Assembly (NCBI GenBank): GCA_002390745.1 | Contig: DGQK01000048.1 | Span: 1 to 48,282 of the forward strand | Length of the DNA: 48,282 nucleotides | From: Bacteroidetes bacterium UBA4416 | GTDB lineage: Bacteria; Bacteroidota; Bacteroidia; B-17B0; Aurantibacillaceae | Reading direction: 5' to 3' | Shown here: one piece after another, positions 39,387 through 48,282 of the stretch | Layout of the letters: the number at the start of each line of letters is the position of its first letter | Numbering within the stretch: the first letter of the stretch is position 1 | Notes under the pieces: generated by a model | Databases searched by the model: none | Seen by the model: only the letters and a program-made list of their open reading frames with translations | What the model was told of the DNA's origin: nothing | Translations under genes and position numbers: made by a program

Positions 39387-40235
39387 ATGAATTATTCTGA
39401 ACTATTGCAGCAGGCCATCGTAGCGGCCGTGTTGGCCGGCAATGAGATCCTGGAAGTATATGACACCAATTTTAGCGTTGAGTATAAGGAAGATCATTCG
39501 CCCCTCACGCTGGCAGATAAAAGAGCGAGTGCGAAGATCGTGCATGAGCTGCAACGTTTTGAGATCCCGGTGCTGAGTGAAGAAGGCGAAGAGATCGGCT
39601 ATGAAACGCGTAAATCCTGGAAAAAGCTGTGGATCGTGGATCCGCTAGATGGTACGAAAGAATTTGTGAAGCGAAATGGCGAATTTACCGTGAACATTGC
39701 TCTTGTTGAAGACCACCTTCCAACCATCGGAGTGATCTATTCTCCGGTGTTCAAAGACCTGTATTTTGCAGCCAAAGGCATCGGCGCATTTAAGATCGAC
39801 CGCCATGATTTTATGAATATGGTGGAGAACATTGCACAGACCTCCCTTGATGAATTATACGTGGTGGCTAAAAGAATGCCGCTCGCCTCGTCACGAAAAA
39901 ATTACGTGGTGGTGGCCAGCCGCTCGCACATGAGCACGGAAACCTACCAGCACATCGAAGCTCTGAAAATGAAACACCAGCAGGTAGATATTGTCACCAG
40001 CGGCAGCAGCATCAAAATGTGCCTGGTAGCCGAAGGCGTAGCTGACGAATATCCTCGCTTCGGGCCCACGATGGAGTGGGATACCGCTGCCGGCCAGGCC
40101 TTGTTGCAGGAGGCAGGCGCGAGCCTCATTGATGTGGAAACCAACGAGCCGATGCGCTACAACCGGCAGGACCTTCTGAATAAATGGTTTATCGCGAAGC
40201 GCGGTAGATCGTACCATATAGAAAAGCCGTTTTAG
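39387..40235 (+). CDS. cysQ: 3'(2'),5'-bisphosphate nucleotidase CysQ (282 aa)
   Basis: It hydrolyses PAP or PAPS during sulfate assimilation. The inositol monophosphatase-fold motifs are present: SEEGEEIGYE supplies metal-binding glutamates, IVDPLDGTKEFVKRNGEFTV is the diagnostic CysQ motif, and EWDTAAGQALLQEAG supplies the C-terminal Asp. The length is normal. It begins 11 bases after feoB; co-transcription is likely but the functional link is weak. Confidence 0.93.
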   Translation: MNYSELLQQAIVAAVLAGNEILEVYDTNFSVEYKEDHSPLTLADKRASAKIVHELQRFEIPVLSEEGEEIGYETRKSWKKLWIVDPLDGTKEFVKRNGEFTVNIALVEDHLPTIGVIYSPVFKDLYFAAKGIGAFKIDRHDFMNMVENIAQTSLDELYVVAKRMPLASSRKNYVVVASRSHMSTETYQHIEALKMKHQQVDIVTSGSSIKMCLVAEGVADEYPRFGPTMEWDTAAGQALLQEAGASLIDVETNEPMRYNRQDLLNKWFIAKRGRSYHIEKPF

Positions 40236-40350
40236 AAACCGGATAAACCATGTAAGCTCATTTAGATCTATGCCGCATAAGCCTATTTGATTAACCGGTT
40301 TTTAAATGTCTTTATGGTTACTGATTTTAATTCCCTTTCTTCCTCTGCTG

Positions 40351-40998
40351 TCAGGTTAATCTCCCGAGTTCTTCTTCGATGATCAGGCTGATCTCATCAG
40401 CCCTGAACACCACCATGGCATGCGTCCCGCCTTTGATGGTATGGTCGGGCTTCACGCCTCCATACAGGATGAGGCGGTCGGCCGAGCCATGAATATGCAC
40501 GGTATTTTCAGGAGCATCGGTTCTGTCCCAGTTAACGATGATAGGAATGCAGTGCCGGAAGTAATCAGCGTTCATACTCTCCACCATGGCCATAAACTCA
40601 GGCATGTAGGCTTTTTCAAAGCCGATTATCCGGCGACCGTAGTACGCCAGCTTGCGGTGCCTGCTTTCGCTGATGTACTTATGGATGGGCACATGCCTGA
40701 GCGCCCGGATAAACCAGGGCAACTCCCGTCGGAATTTACTGCTGGAAATCAGAAAGGTCTTCCGCGGTTTGATGATCCTGCTGAGCTCGCCGCAAAGCAT
40801 ACCGCCAAAGGAAACACCCAACAGGCAAAAAGGCATCGAGGTGTCGATTTGCGGCAGGAATTTACGCGCGTACGACTGCATGGTATCGTCGGCCTCTGTG
40901 TGTGGCCAGTTCAGCACAACCAGCTTCGCTCCCCTGATGTGCAGGTTGGAAAATAAGTGTCCTGTTGTGCCAAAGCCTGGTATAGCATAGATAATCAT
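40351..40998 (-). CDS. Alpha/beta hydrolase-fold protein (215 aa)
   Basis: The protein starts IIYAIPGFGTTGHLF, continues LGVSFGGMLCGEL around the nucleophile serine (G-x-S-x-G form GVSFGG), and ends with IHGSADRLI (acid) and GGTHAMVV (histidine). It is an esterase/thioesterase-like hydrolase of unknown substrate. I start at ATG 40998, since an exact -7 box (minus-strand TATCTTTG) lies five bases upstream and a longer frame starting at 41046 would overlap that promoter. It is convergent with cysQ. Confidence 0.75.
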   Translation of the reverse strand: MIIYAIPGFGTTGHLFSNLHIRGAKLVVLNWPHTEADDTMQSYARKFLPQIDTSMPFCLLGVSFGGMLCGELSRIIKPRKTFLISSSKFRRELPWFIRALRHVPIHKYISESRHRKLAYYGRRIIGFEKAYMPEFMAMVESMNADYFRHCIPIIVNWDRTDAPENTVHIHGSADRLILYGGVKPDHTIKGGTHAMVVFRADEISLIIEEELGRLT

Positions 40999-41003
40999 GC
41001 GTA

Positions 41004-41011
41004 CAAAGATA
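41004..41011 (-). promoter_or_regulatory. -7 box of the alpha/beta hydrolase gene
   Basis: The minus strand reads TATCTTTG (exact TAnnTTTG) five bases before ATG 40998, predicting a very short or absent leader. Confidence 0.4.
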
Positions 41012-41064
41012 GGAATGATCGGTTCGTCTAAACGCAGCAACACCAAAAAACAGGTTAATAACTT

Positions 41065-41097
41065 TTTGGCTTAGTAATTGATATCCCGTTATATTTG
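41065..41097 (+). promoter_or_regulatory. Promoter of the enoyl-CoA hydratase gene
   Basis: TTTG at 41065-41068 and TATATTTG at 41090-41097 are separated by 21 bases, close to the Bacteroidota -33/-7 arrangement. The start codon lies 64 bases downstream. Confidence 0.55.
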
Positions 41098-41161
41098 CTT
41101 GCAATAAATTCGCGGAAAGCAAGTTTATCAGTATATTAAATCACAGTCAAAACTACAAAAC

Positions 41162-41956
41162 ATGATCACAGAAATGGCACTTGAAAATATCCTCACCGAG
41201 ATTAAAAATAATGTATTGGTTATCACGATCAATCGCCCCGACAAATTAAACGCCCTGAACAAGCAAACCATTGAAGAGCTGCATGAGCTCCTGGTGGATG
41301 CCGAAAACGATAAAAGCATCCGGGCACTTATCATTACCGGCTCCGGACAAAAAGCATTTGTTGCCGGTGCGGATATTGCCGAGTTTTCCAATTACTCCGT
41401 GGAAGAAGGCAAGCAGCTGAGCTCACTGGGTCATTTCAAGATCTTTAACTTCATTGAAAACTATTCCAAACCGGTAATTGCCGCTGTTAATGGCTTTGCG
41501 CTTGGCGGCGGACTGGAGCTCGCCATGGCCTGCCACATCCGCGTGGCAAGTTCAAATGCCAAAATGGGTTTACCGGAAGTAAGCCTTGGCGTGATCCCGG
41601 GTTACGGCGGCACGCAGCGTCTGGCGCAACTGGTGGGCAAAGGAAAAGCCTTTGAAATGATCGTAACAGCGGATATGCTTGGTGCGGAAGATGCTTACAA
41701 ATGGGGCCTTGCCAACTACGTCACCACCCAGGAAGAATTGCTGGCCAAATGCTTTGACATTGCCTCAAAGATCGTTTCCAGGTCGCCGGTAGCTGTAAAA
41801 ACAGCCATTAAAGTGATCAACGCAGGATACAACAACAAGCTTAATGGCTACGAAGTAGAGATCGAAGAATTCGGAAAAAGCTTCGCAACAGGCGATTTTA
41901 AAGAAGGAGTAGCCGCTTTCCTGGAAAAAAGGAAGGCAGAGTTTCCTGGAAACTAA
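41162..41956 (+). CDS. Enoyl-CoA hydratase/isomerase family protein (264 aa)
   Basis: It belongs to the crotonase fold and hydrates 2-enoyl-CoA in fatty-acid or amino-acid breakdown. INRPDKLNALN, AGADIAEF and FALGGGLELAMACHIR form the oxyanion hole and carry the first catalytic Glu. LPEVSLGVIPGYGGTQRL carries the second Glu. Both glutamates are present, favouring hydratase activity. The exact substrate (short-chain or crotonyl-CoA) cannot be told from sequence. ATG at 41162 is used; Met5 is an alternative. Confidence 0.9.
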   Translation: MITEMALENILTEIKNNVLVITINRPDKLNALNKQTIEELHELLVDAENDKSIRALIITGSGQKAFVAGADIAEFSNYSVEEGKQLSSLGHFKIFNFIENYSKPVIAAVNGFALGGGLELAMACHIRVASSNAKMGLPEVSLGVIPGYGGTQRLAQLVGKGKAFEMIVTADMLGAEDAYKWGLANYVTTQEELLAKCFDIASKIVSRSPVAVKTAIKVINAGYNNKLNGYEVEIEEFGKSFATGDFKEGVAAFLEKRKAEFPGN

Positions 41957-42056
41957 GCCGGTTCGTTAGTTTCGGAAAAATTTCCGGGCTAATTTGTAAC
42001 TTTTTGAGAACGGGCAGCGTTCTAAAGTCTAAAAATGCAATCCTAAAGTACCAACC

Positions 42057-42581
42057 ATGAGCGTCACAAGGCCTTTCAATTTTAAAAAATGGATAGACGA
42101 TAACCGCGAGTCGCTGAAACCACCTATTAACAACAAGGTGGTGTATAAGGATGCCGAGTTCATCGTGATGGTCGTAGGTGGGCCTAATGCCCGGAAAGAC
42201 TACCATTTCAATGAAAGCGAAGAGTTTTTTTACCAGCTTCAGGGCGACATCAAGGTACAGATCCAGGAAGACGGGAAAGCTGTAGAGGTGGATATCCGGG
42301 AAGGCGATATTTTTCTGCTACCACCAAGGGTCCCGCATAACCCTAAACGCTTTAAGGACACGATTGGCCTGGTCATGGAGCGAAAGCGACGTCCCGGGGA
42401 AAAAGACGGCTTGCTATGGTTCTGCGAAAACTGCAATCATAAATTGTACGAAGAATACTTCGATCTGGACGATATTACCACCCAGTTTCAGAAGACATTT
42501 AAAACGTTTTACTCCTCCGAAAAACTCCGGACATGTTCGGTCTGCGGACACGTCATGGAGCCGCCATTATTGGGTTCCTAA
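42057..42581 (+). CDS. nbaC: 3-hydroxyanthranilate 3,4-dioxygenase (174 aa)
   Basis: It opens the ring of 3-hydroxyanthranilate in the kynurenine route to quinolinate and NAD. The cupin has Fe ligands H50, E56 and H94 (YHFNESEEFFYQLQGD, LLPPRVPHNPKR) and R46. The C-terminal part has two CxxC pairs (C123/C126 and C160/C163), the rubredoxin-like second metal site of bacterial enzymes. The length is normal. No other kynurenine genes are adjacent in the window. Confidence 0.93.
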   Translation: MSVTRPFNFKKWIDDNRESLKPPINNKVVYKDAEFIVMVVGGPNARKDYHFNESEEFFYQLQGDIKVQIQEDGKAVEVDIREGDIFLLPPRVPHNPKRFKDTIGLVMERKRRPGEKDGLLWFCENCNHKLYEEYFDLDDITTQFQKTFKTFYSSEKLRTCSVCGHVMEPPLLGS

Positions 42582-42656
42582 CGTTTTTTGGCTATATAAT
42601 TAGTAGAACTGCCCTTTTAACGAGTAAATAGGCATAATCTTTATCTGATTATACCT

Positions 42657-42664
42657 TAACTTTG
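42657..42664 (+). promoter_or_regulatory. -7 box of the giant surface-protein gene
   Basis: TAACTTTG matches TAnnTTTG exactly, 18 bases before ATG 42683. A TTG at 42662 that would extend the frame lies inside this box, so ATG 42683 is the better start. Confidence 0.55.
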
Positions 42665-42682
42665 GGTTACAAATTATTTAGC

Positions 42683-45600
42683 ATGAAAACTATGAATCTC
42701 CGCAAGTACTTATTATTTACGTTTTCTGTTTTTTCGACAGGACTGGCAATGGCACAGTTGCCGGACGGATTTGATATAAAAGCAGCATACAACGATGCTG
42801 CACAAAAAGGTGTTCCTGCCTCTGATATCGAGCGTTTTGTTGAATCTGCACACATAGAATACTTACATAACCACGGACAATCACACAGCCATATTTCCAA
42901 TGGATCTGCCGGGATCCAGAATGTAGGGACTATCTTTTTAAACGGAAATGCCCAGGCAGGACGTCCCGGAGCTCCGGCGCCTGTTCCTGGCCCGAATACT
43001 CCTCAGAACCAATATTGCCCTAATGCGGGCTTCGAGCAATATACCTTTGCCAACTGGACCGGAAGCTACGGTACGGTTTCAACAGGCGCTACTACCGCAG
43101 CGTACCCAAATTACAATCCAACGGCTGCAACCATCCAGAACGGTGCAGGGATGAACGTAGGATTGATGAACGTCACGAACTACCATACGGTTATGACAAC
43201 ACCCGCTACAAACAGCGTTCACCCGAACGTGGTAGGCTGGGATTCCATTGCGTCAAGGGTTATCGGTACACAAACGGTTTCGGAGATCCCGTTTGTGAAT
43301 CCTAATGGCGGCCCTGCTTCTGTAAGGTTAAACAGCCCGGCCAGCTATGGTAACTACAGGGCGGCTAAATTAAACTACCTGATGGCCCTGAACCCGAATA
43401 ATAAGAACTTTTCGGTATCCTATGCACTGATTTTGGAGAACGGCGGTCACCAGCCCTATGAGCAGCCTTATTTCTCGGTTCGCGTAACCGATCAAAACGG
43501 TAACCTTGTACCGGGATGCTCCCAATATACCATTACCTGCAGCCCTAACGTAACCAATCCATCAAGCCCTTTGTATGACCCCTTATGGCAACAATCGGCC
43601 ATCACCTATGATGCTTTATACCGTCCTTGGCAAACGTTTGCCTTTGACTTTTCCAACTATCCGGCCATTACTTCGGTAAACGTTGAATTCTATGTTGGCG
43701 GTTGCTCACAAGGCGGTCACTGGGGCTATGCTTACGTAGATGCCCAGTGCAGCCAGGGTGGCGCCGTAGCCAGCTTCTGTGCGGGCTCCAATACCTCTGT
43801 CTTAACAGCTCCGGGTGGCTATTCTACCTACCAGTGGACGGGCCCTACGGGCCCTGTATCGGTTGCCAACGGCGGCAATACAGGTACGGCAACAGTTAGC
43901 CCTGTATCGGCAGGGCAGGTCTTTACCTGTGCAGTTACAGCACCTAATGGATGCTCCAGTGTTTTTACAACAACGATTTCTGTGACAACGATTTCTGTTA
44001 CCGGTGTTGGCTCCACGCCTTCCTGCCAGAACGGAAACAGCGGTACGGCTTATGTCAGCTCTACAGGAAGTAGTCTTGGCTATAGCTACCAGTGGCTGAA
44101 CAGCGGCGGGGCTCCCGTCGGTACGAACTCAGCGACAGCCACGGGCCTCTCACCAGGCACCTATAGTGTCATCGTATCATCGCCTCAATGTGGCTCGGCA
44201 ACAGCTACGGTCGCAGTCGGTATCTCTCCACCATTATTCTACAGCCTGAGCAGTAATTTCTGTGGTACAACAGCCTGGATCAATAAACCCGGCGGGTCCA
44301 ACTATAAGTGGTATACGGCCAACCCGGTAGGACTCATTGCCAGCGCTACAAGCCCAACCTTAACGATCAACAACCCGGTAAACGGGGCGCAATACATCCT
44401 TTGCTACACAACAGCAAGCGGTTGTAAAGATTCTATTAAATATACCTTAAACCAGATTCCGGGAGGAAGCATTTATGTAAGCAACATCAAGAGCATTTGT
44501 CCGGGTAACAACAACTCCTATGCAGTTGTAAATCTTCAAACATCTGCTCCACCGGCATACAGCTATACCGTGACCGGTCCGGGCGGCTATTCTTCTTTGC
44601 TTCCCAACACCACTGCGTTAAAAGACAGCGTGAGCGGCTTGTCGATCGGTACCTATACGGCAGATGTGTTCGACGGTCAGTGCCTGTATAACACAACGTT
44701 CACGGTAAGCCCGTTTACCTTCAGCTACACGCTCACACCAACGTCTCCGACAATATGTGTGAACACGAATACAACCTTAACAGTTAACTTCGGAAACATT
44801 ACCCCTCAAACCTGCGGTCTTTCCACAACAGGCGGCTGTACATCTCCAAACCAGATCACCATGGGAACAGGAACGCAGGTCAATACAACGACCAGCTACC
44901 CGGCCATTTATGGTAACTGGTATAGAAATACACGTCACCAGATCCTATACCGAGCCGCCGAATTATTGGCAGCAGGGATCCAGCCGGGAAAAATCTCCAG
45001 TATTTCATGGAATGTGACCCAGATCAACGGTACGACAACCTATCCTAACTTCTCCATCAAAATGAAATGTACATCGGTAACTGACCTGAGCTCGTCCTCT
45101 TTCGATCAGGTAGGGTTGACCCAGGTGTATTCGGCTGCTTCCATCAACGTCACTACTGGCTGGAACACGTATAACTTCCCGACTCCTTACGAGTGGGATG
45201 GCGTATCCAACCTCCTGATCGATGTATGTAACTCTCAGACAGCGAGCTATACTCAAAACTCTGCCTCTCCGTATTCTGTGACGCCTTTCGTTTCTGTAAG
45301 GTGGTACAATTCGGATGGTACGGTAGCTTGCCCGATCGCTACAGGCAACTCATATGGACCTAACAATACATACAGGCCAAACATCCGCTTCACAAACTGT
45401 GGCGGCCAGAATCCATCATTGTTTACCTACAGCTGGACACCTACGACCAACTTAAATCCTACCAACACCTATACAACAGTGGTGAACCCATTAACAACAA
45501 CTGTTTACTCCGTGACTGTTAATCCGATCGGTCAGACCAACTGTGCTCAGACACAAGCGGCTACTGTAACGGTGATCAATCCGTTGACTCCTACAATTAC

Positions 45601-47314
45601 ACCTGTTGGGCCATACTGCACAAATGCAGGGCCGGTTACCATGACGGTAGCTCCTGCTGGTGGCGTATGGACAGGTACAGGTATGAGCAGTGCCGGTATT
45701 CTGACACCTGCTGCTGCTGCTATCGGCAGCAACACTTACACGTACATGGTTGGTGCCGGAACCTGTTCGGCTATGGGAACAGCCAGCGTTTCTATCGAGC
45801 AGTACATTCCTTCGTCCATTACATCTTCACTGAACCCTCAGTGTAATACCAACCCGGTGCTTCCGCTGCCAACAACAGCAAGCCCTACAGGTACATGGAC
45901 AGGTCCGGGCATCGTTGGTGGTAACTTCGACCCGAATGTAGCAGGCGTAGGTACACATACGTTAACTTACAGCACACAGTCCAATCCAACAGCCACCTTA
46001 TGTCCTTCCAGCAGTTCTATTGAAGTATCGGTAAGCTCTATTGTTCAGCCAACAATTACGCCTGCAGGGCCATATTGCGATAATTTTGCAACGCAAACCA
46101 TGACGGTAAATCCAACAGGAGGCACATGGGGTACCAATACGACAGGAACCTCCATCACAGCCATCGGTGAATTCTCTCCTTCGTCCAGCATCGTTGGGCA
46201 GAACGTCATTACCTACACGTTGGTAAACGGGCCTTGTACCGCTGTGGCCACAGAAACGGTAGATGTAACGCATTATGTGGATCCTGCTACAACAGGCACC
46301 GGTCCATTCTGTATCTACGAGCCGATTGTTGATCTTACGCCATTGTCGACCAACGCGGGCGGTACATGGTCAGGAACAGGTGTCAGCGGAACCAGCTTTG
46401 ATCCTGCTATAGCCGGTGCCGGTACCCATGTTCTGACATACAGCACAAACCCGGTTCCGTTTATTCCGAACCTTTGTTCTGCAACCAGTTCCATTTCGAT
46501 TGTTGTAAACCCGAAACCGATCGTGGTATTGAATACGTCAGATCCTGATGGATGTAACTATCCGTTTGTAACATCGTTCTATCCGACAACTGTCAATACA
46601 GGAACGCTTGTCTGGAACTTCGGTGATAACAGCACCAACGAAAGCGGATTTGCTCCTTCCCATACTTACTCTACTCCGGGAAGCTACACCGTAACAACAA
46701 CTTACACTGATAACGTAGGCTGTACAACGACTTCTACGCTTAACACATCTATCACGGTTTATCCTGTGCCGGTGGCCGATTTCAACCCATCGCCGGATGT
46801 AACAACAGTGGTAGACGGTGAGGTAACGTTCAATAACCTGACATCTGATCTGAGCAACAACACGTATGTATGGAACTTTGCAGGCCTGGGCGGAAGCTCT
46901 GATGAAAGCCCGGTATATCTGTTTACAAACTCAGGAGAGTACTTTGTAACGCTCATTGCTACCAGCCCTCACGGCTGCCAGGATACAGCAGTGAAAAAGG
47001 TAACGGTAAATCCTGATGTGGTGCTGTATGTGCCAAATGCCTTCACACCAAATGGCGACGGACTCAATGATGCCTTCCAGATCTTCCTGCCTCCTACAGG
47101 CGTTGATTATTCAACCTTCCAGTTATACATCTACGACCGTTGGGGCGAAATGATCTACAAAACGGATGATGTGAATAAGTTCTGGAACGGTGCTAAAAAC
47201 AACTCCGGTGAGATCGTGAAACAAGATACGTATGTATACAAAATCACCTTTAAGGATGACAAGAAGAAATTCTATGAAAAAGTGGGATATGTCATTCTTC
47301 TCAGCGGTAAATAA
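42683..47314 (+). CDS. Giant type IX-secreted surface protein with PKD-like domains (1543 aa)
   Basis: The signal peptide (MKTMNLRKYLLFTFSVFSTG... ending AMAQ) is followed by a domain with conserved NQYCPNAGFEQYTFANWTGS. Several Ig-like/PKD-type repeats with paired cysteines come next, including repeats of the type GPYC...GGTWTGTGxSxxxFDP around residues 980-1290, and two PKD domains (WNFGDNSTNES, WNFAGLGGSSDE). The last 85 residues are a gliding-motility-associated type B sorting domain: LYVPNAFTPNGDGLNDAFQI, YDRWGEMIYKT and KFYEKVGYVILLSGK. It is exported by the T9SS and is probably an adhesin or surface scaffold. No catalytic domain is seen. Confidence 0.9.
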   Translation: MKTMNLRKYLLFTFSVFSTGLAMAQLPDGFDIKAAYNDAAQKGVPASDIERFVESAHIEYLHNHGQSHSHISNGSAGIQNVGTIFLNGNAQAGRPGAPAPVPGPNTPQNQYCPNAGFEQYTFANWTGSYGTVSTGATTAAYPNYNPTAATIQNGAGMNVGLMNVTNYHTVMTTPATNSVHPNVVGWDSIASRVIGTQTVSEIPFVNPNGGPASVRLNSPASYGNYRAAKLNYLMALNPNNKNFSVSYALILENGGHQPYEQPYFSVRVTDQNGNLVPGCSQYTITCSPNVTNPSSPLYDPLWQQSAITYDALYRPWQTFAFDFSNYPAITSVNVEFYVGGCSQGGHWGYAYVDAQCSQGGAVASFCAGSNTSVLTAPGGYSTYQWTGPTGPVSVANGGNTGTATVSPVSAGQVFTCAVTAPNGCSSVFTTTISVTTISVTGVGSTPSCQNGNSGTAYVSSTGSSLGYSYQWLNSGGAPVGTNSATATGLSPGTYSVIVSSPQCGSATATVAVGISPPLFYSLSSNFCGTTAWINKPGGSNYKWYTANPVGLIASATSPTLTINNPVNGAQYILCYTTASGCKDSIKYTLNQIPGGSIYVSNIKSICPGNNNSYAVVNLQTSAPPAYSYTVTGPGGYSSLLPNTTALKDSVSGLSIGTYTADVFDGQCLYNTTFTVSPFTFSYTLTPTSPTICVNTNTTLTVNFGNITPQTCGLSTTGGCTSPNQITMGTGTQVNTTTSYPAIYGNWYRNTRHQILYRAAELLAAGIQPGKISSISWNVTQINGTTTYPNFSIKMKCTSVTDLSSSSFDQVGLTQVYSAASINVTTGWNTYNFPTPYEWDGVSNLLIDVCNSQTASYTQNSASPYSVTPFVSVRWYNSDGTVACPIATGNSYGPNNTYRPNIRFTNCGGQNPSLFTYSWTPTTNLNPTNTYTTVVNPLTTTVYSVTVNPIGQTNCAQTQAATVTVINPLTPTITPVGPYCTNAGPVTMTVAPAGGVWTGTGMSSAGILTPAAAAIGSNTYTYMVGAGTCSAMGTASVSIEQYIPSSITSSLNPQCNTNPVLPLPTTASPTGTWTGPGIVGGNFDPNVAGVGTHTLTYSTQSNPTATLCPSSSSIEVSVSSIVQPTITPAGPYCDNFATQTMTVNPTGGTWGTNTTGTSITAIGEFSPSSSIVGQNVITYTLVNGPCTAVATETVDVTHYVDPATTGTGPFCIYEPIVDLTPLSTNAGGTWSGTGVSGTSFDPAIAGAGTHVLTYSTNPVPFIPNLCSATSSISIVVNPKPIVVLNTSDPDGCNYPFVTSFYPTTVNTGTLVWNFGDNSTNESGFAPSHTYSTPGSYTVTTTYTDNVGCTTTSTLNTSITVYPVPVADFNPSPDVTTVVDGEVTFNNLTSDLSNNTYVWNFAGLGGSSDESPVYLFTNSGEYFVTLIATSPHGCQDTAVKKVTVNPDVVLYVPNAFTPNGDGLNDAFQIFLPPTGVDYSTFQLYIYDRWGEMIYKTDDVNKFWNGAKNNSGEIVKQDTYVYKITFKDDKKKFYEKVGYVILLSGK

Positions 47315-47333
47315 AAACCTTTAAATTGTTTAT

Positions 47334-47371
47334 AAGCCTCCCGGTATTTTCGGGGGGCTTTTTTTATTTTT
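47334..47371 (+). terminator. Intrinsic terminator of the giant surface-protein gene
   Basis: AAGCCTCCCG (47334-47343) pairs with CGGGGGGCTT (47351-47360) with one T-G pair, a seven-base loop and a long T-rich run behind it. Confidence 0.9.
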
Positions 47372-47383
47372 AGAAAAAAAACA

Positions 47384-48282
47384 ATGGCAGATAAAGCGGC
47401 ATTTATTCAAAGTATCAACGCAGGGTATAACACAACAGGAGAGCATATTGTACTGGGGGCTGCTATACTGGACGGCACACCCGATCCGGAGGCGCAGGTG
47501 AGGCTGCCTCTTAAAACCCTCAACCGGCATGGCCTGATTGCGGGAGCTACCGGAACGGGAAAAACGGTGACCTTGCAGCTTATTGCTGAAAACATGTGCG
47601 CCAAGGGCATCCCGGTATTGCTCATGGATCTGAAGGGCGATTTGAGCGGCCTGGCGCAATCCGGTACGTCCAACCCTAAAATTGAAGAACGTCATGCTGC
47701 TATTGGTATTCCTTATGTAGCGGCAGCCACGGGAGTAGAGCTGTTGTCGCTTTCAAAGGCCCATGGTGTGAAGCTGAGAGCGACAGTGAGCGAATTCGGG
47801 CCGGTGCTGTTTTCGAAAATCCTGGGACTAAACGCCACACAAAGCGGAATCGTGGCAATCCTTTTTAAATATGCCGACGATCAGAAGCTGCCGTTGCTGG
47901 ATCTGAAGGATTTTAAGAGCCTGCTGCAGTTTTCCACCAATGAAGGAAAGGAAGAGATCAAAAAAAATTACGGGAATATTTCCACGGCTTCAGCAGGAAC
48001 CATCCTGCGTGCGGTGATCGAACTCGAATCGCAGGGGGCAGAGCTGTTCTTTGGGGAACGCTCCTTTGAGGTGAGCGATCTTACCAGGCTTGACAGCAAT
48101 GGCAGGGGCATTGCTTCTATTATACGCCTCGTGGATATACAGGATAAACCCAAATTATTTTCCACCTTTATGCTATCGCTCCTGGCCGAGATCTATGCCA
48201 CCTTTCCCGAAGCGGGCGATCTTGATAAGCCGAAACTGTGTATTTTTATTGACGAGGCGCACCTGATCTTCAATGAAGCTTC
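47384..48282 (+). CDS. HerA-like / DUF853 ATPase, 5' part (299+ aa, runs off the window)
   Basis: The ATG at 47384 opens a frame that continues past the last base. GLIAGATGTGKTVTLQL is the Walker A motif, LLMDLKGDLSG follows it, and CIFIDEAHLIFNEA at the very end is the Walker B motif. This matches the DUF853/HerA-type helicase family (YjgR-like), hexameric ATPases related to DNA translocases. The cellular role of the family is not well established. Only about the first 300 residues are visible, so completeness cannot be judged. Confidence 0.88.
   Translation, partial: MADKAAFIQSINAGYNTTGEHIVLGAAILDGTPDPEAQVRLPLKTLNRHGLIAGATGTGKTVTLQLIAENMCAKGIPVLLMDLKGDLSGLAQSGTSNPKIEERHAAIGIPYVAAATGVELLSLSKAHGVKLRATVSEFGPVLFSKILGLNATQSGIVAILFKYADDQKLPLLDLKDFKSLLQFSTNEGKEEIKKNYGNISTASAGTILRAVIELESQGAELFFGERSFEVSDLTRLDSNGRGIASIIRLVDIQDKPKLFSTFMLSLLAEIYATFPEAGDLDKPKLCIFIDEAHLIFNEA

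Noticed and set aside
47384..48282. HerA-like ATPase as a packaging motor for the module
   Set aside because: It lies 28 kb away in the chromosomal part beyond the tRNA junction and matches the housekeeping DUF853 family.

Overview
The window looks like a Bacteroidota chromosome interrupted by an integrated mobile element. The host call rests on three things. Several proteins carry type IX secretion C-terminal domains, including one gliding-motility-type (CHU_C) domain at the end of a 1543-residue surface protein. The typical Bacteroidota -7 promoter box TAnnTTTG recurs just upstream of genes. Starts lack clear Shine-Dalgarno sites and sit in an A-rich gccATG or accATG context. I cannot name the genus.

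Positions 1 to about 27033 look like the mobile element. Its right edge is a tyrosine integrase gene (25348-26790, minus), then three 11-bp tandem repeats, then an orphan 3' part of a tRNA-Val gene (26992-27033) with no 5' half. That is the usual footprint of integration into a tRNA gene. An intact tRNA-Val(GAC) follows at 27072. The left end was not found, and position 1 opens with a perfect 24-bp inverted repeat that may be an assembly fold-back. Inside the element, a minus-strand run (13-3556) encodes a small protein, a zinc-ribbon protein, a protein ending in an RNA-polymerase-alpha-CTD-like domain, a nucleotidyltransferase-HEPN protein and a DUF234-type ATPase.

The heart of the window is 3867-19453: 26 tightly packed, co-directional genes, many coupled by ATGA overlaps. 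About 18 encode small proteins with a predicted membrane segment. The rest include a 290-residue candidate capsid or shell protein, a 643-residue paralogue of it with a seven-bladed YVTN beta-propeller inserted in one loop, an HExxH protein, three peptidoglycan hydrolases (amidase, GH108, M23; two of them membrane-anchored), a holin-like protein, an overlapping spanin-like pair, and two paralogous fibre/spike proteins with 3 and 4 phage-fibre repeats. No terminase, portal, tail tube, tape measure, sheath, packaging ATPase or replication protein is visible. My reading is a tailless, membrane-containing phage-like particle, or a defective or domesticated derivative, of a type I do not recognise. 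This is an inference.

Between this module and the integrase lies cargo: a copper/metal group (Cys/His-rich secreted protein, a type IX-secreted protein, a multicopper oxidase and an HMA-domain lipoprotein; 19611-23127), a single-domain response regulator, a STAS-like protein, a TPR protein, and a hairpin-rich stretch without a convincing gene.

From 27072 on the genes look like ordinary chromosome: a P-loop kinase-like protein, an OppA-type lipoprotein, exonuclease III, a large outer-membrane protein, riboflavin synthase, a secreted basic protein, PurQ, an OmpA-type lipoprotein-like protein, FeoA and FeoB, CysQ, an alpha/beta hydrolase, enoyl-CoA hydratase, 3-hydroxyanthranilate dioxygenase, the giant type IX-secreted surface protein, and the start of a HerA-like ATPase that runs off the window.
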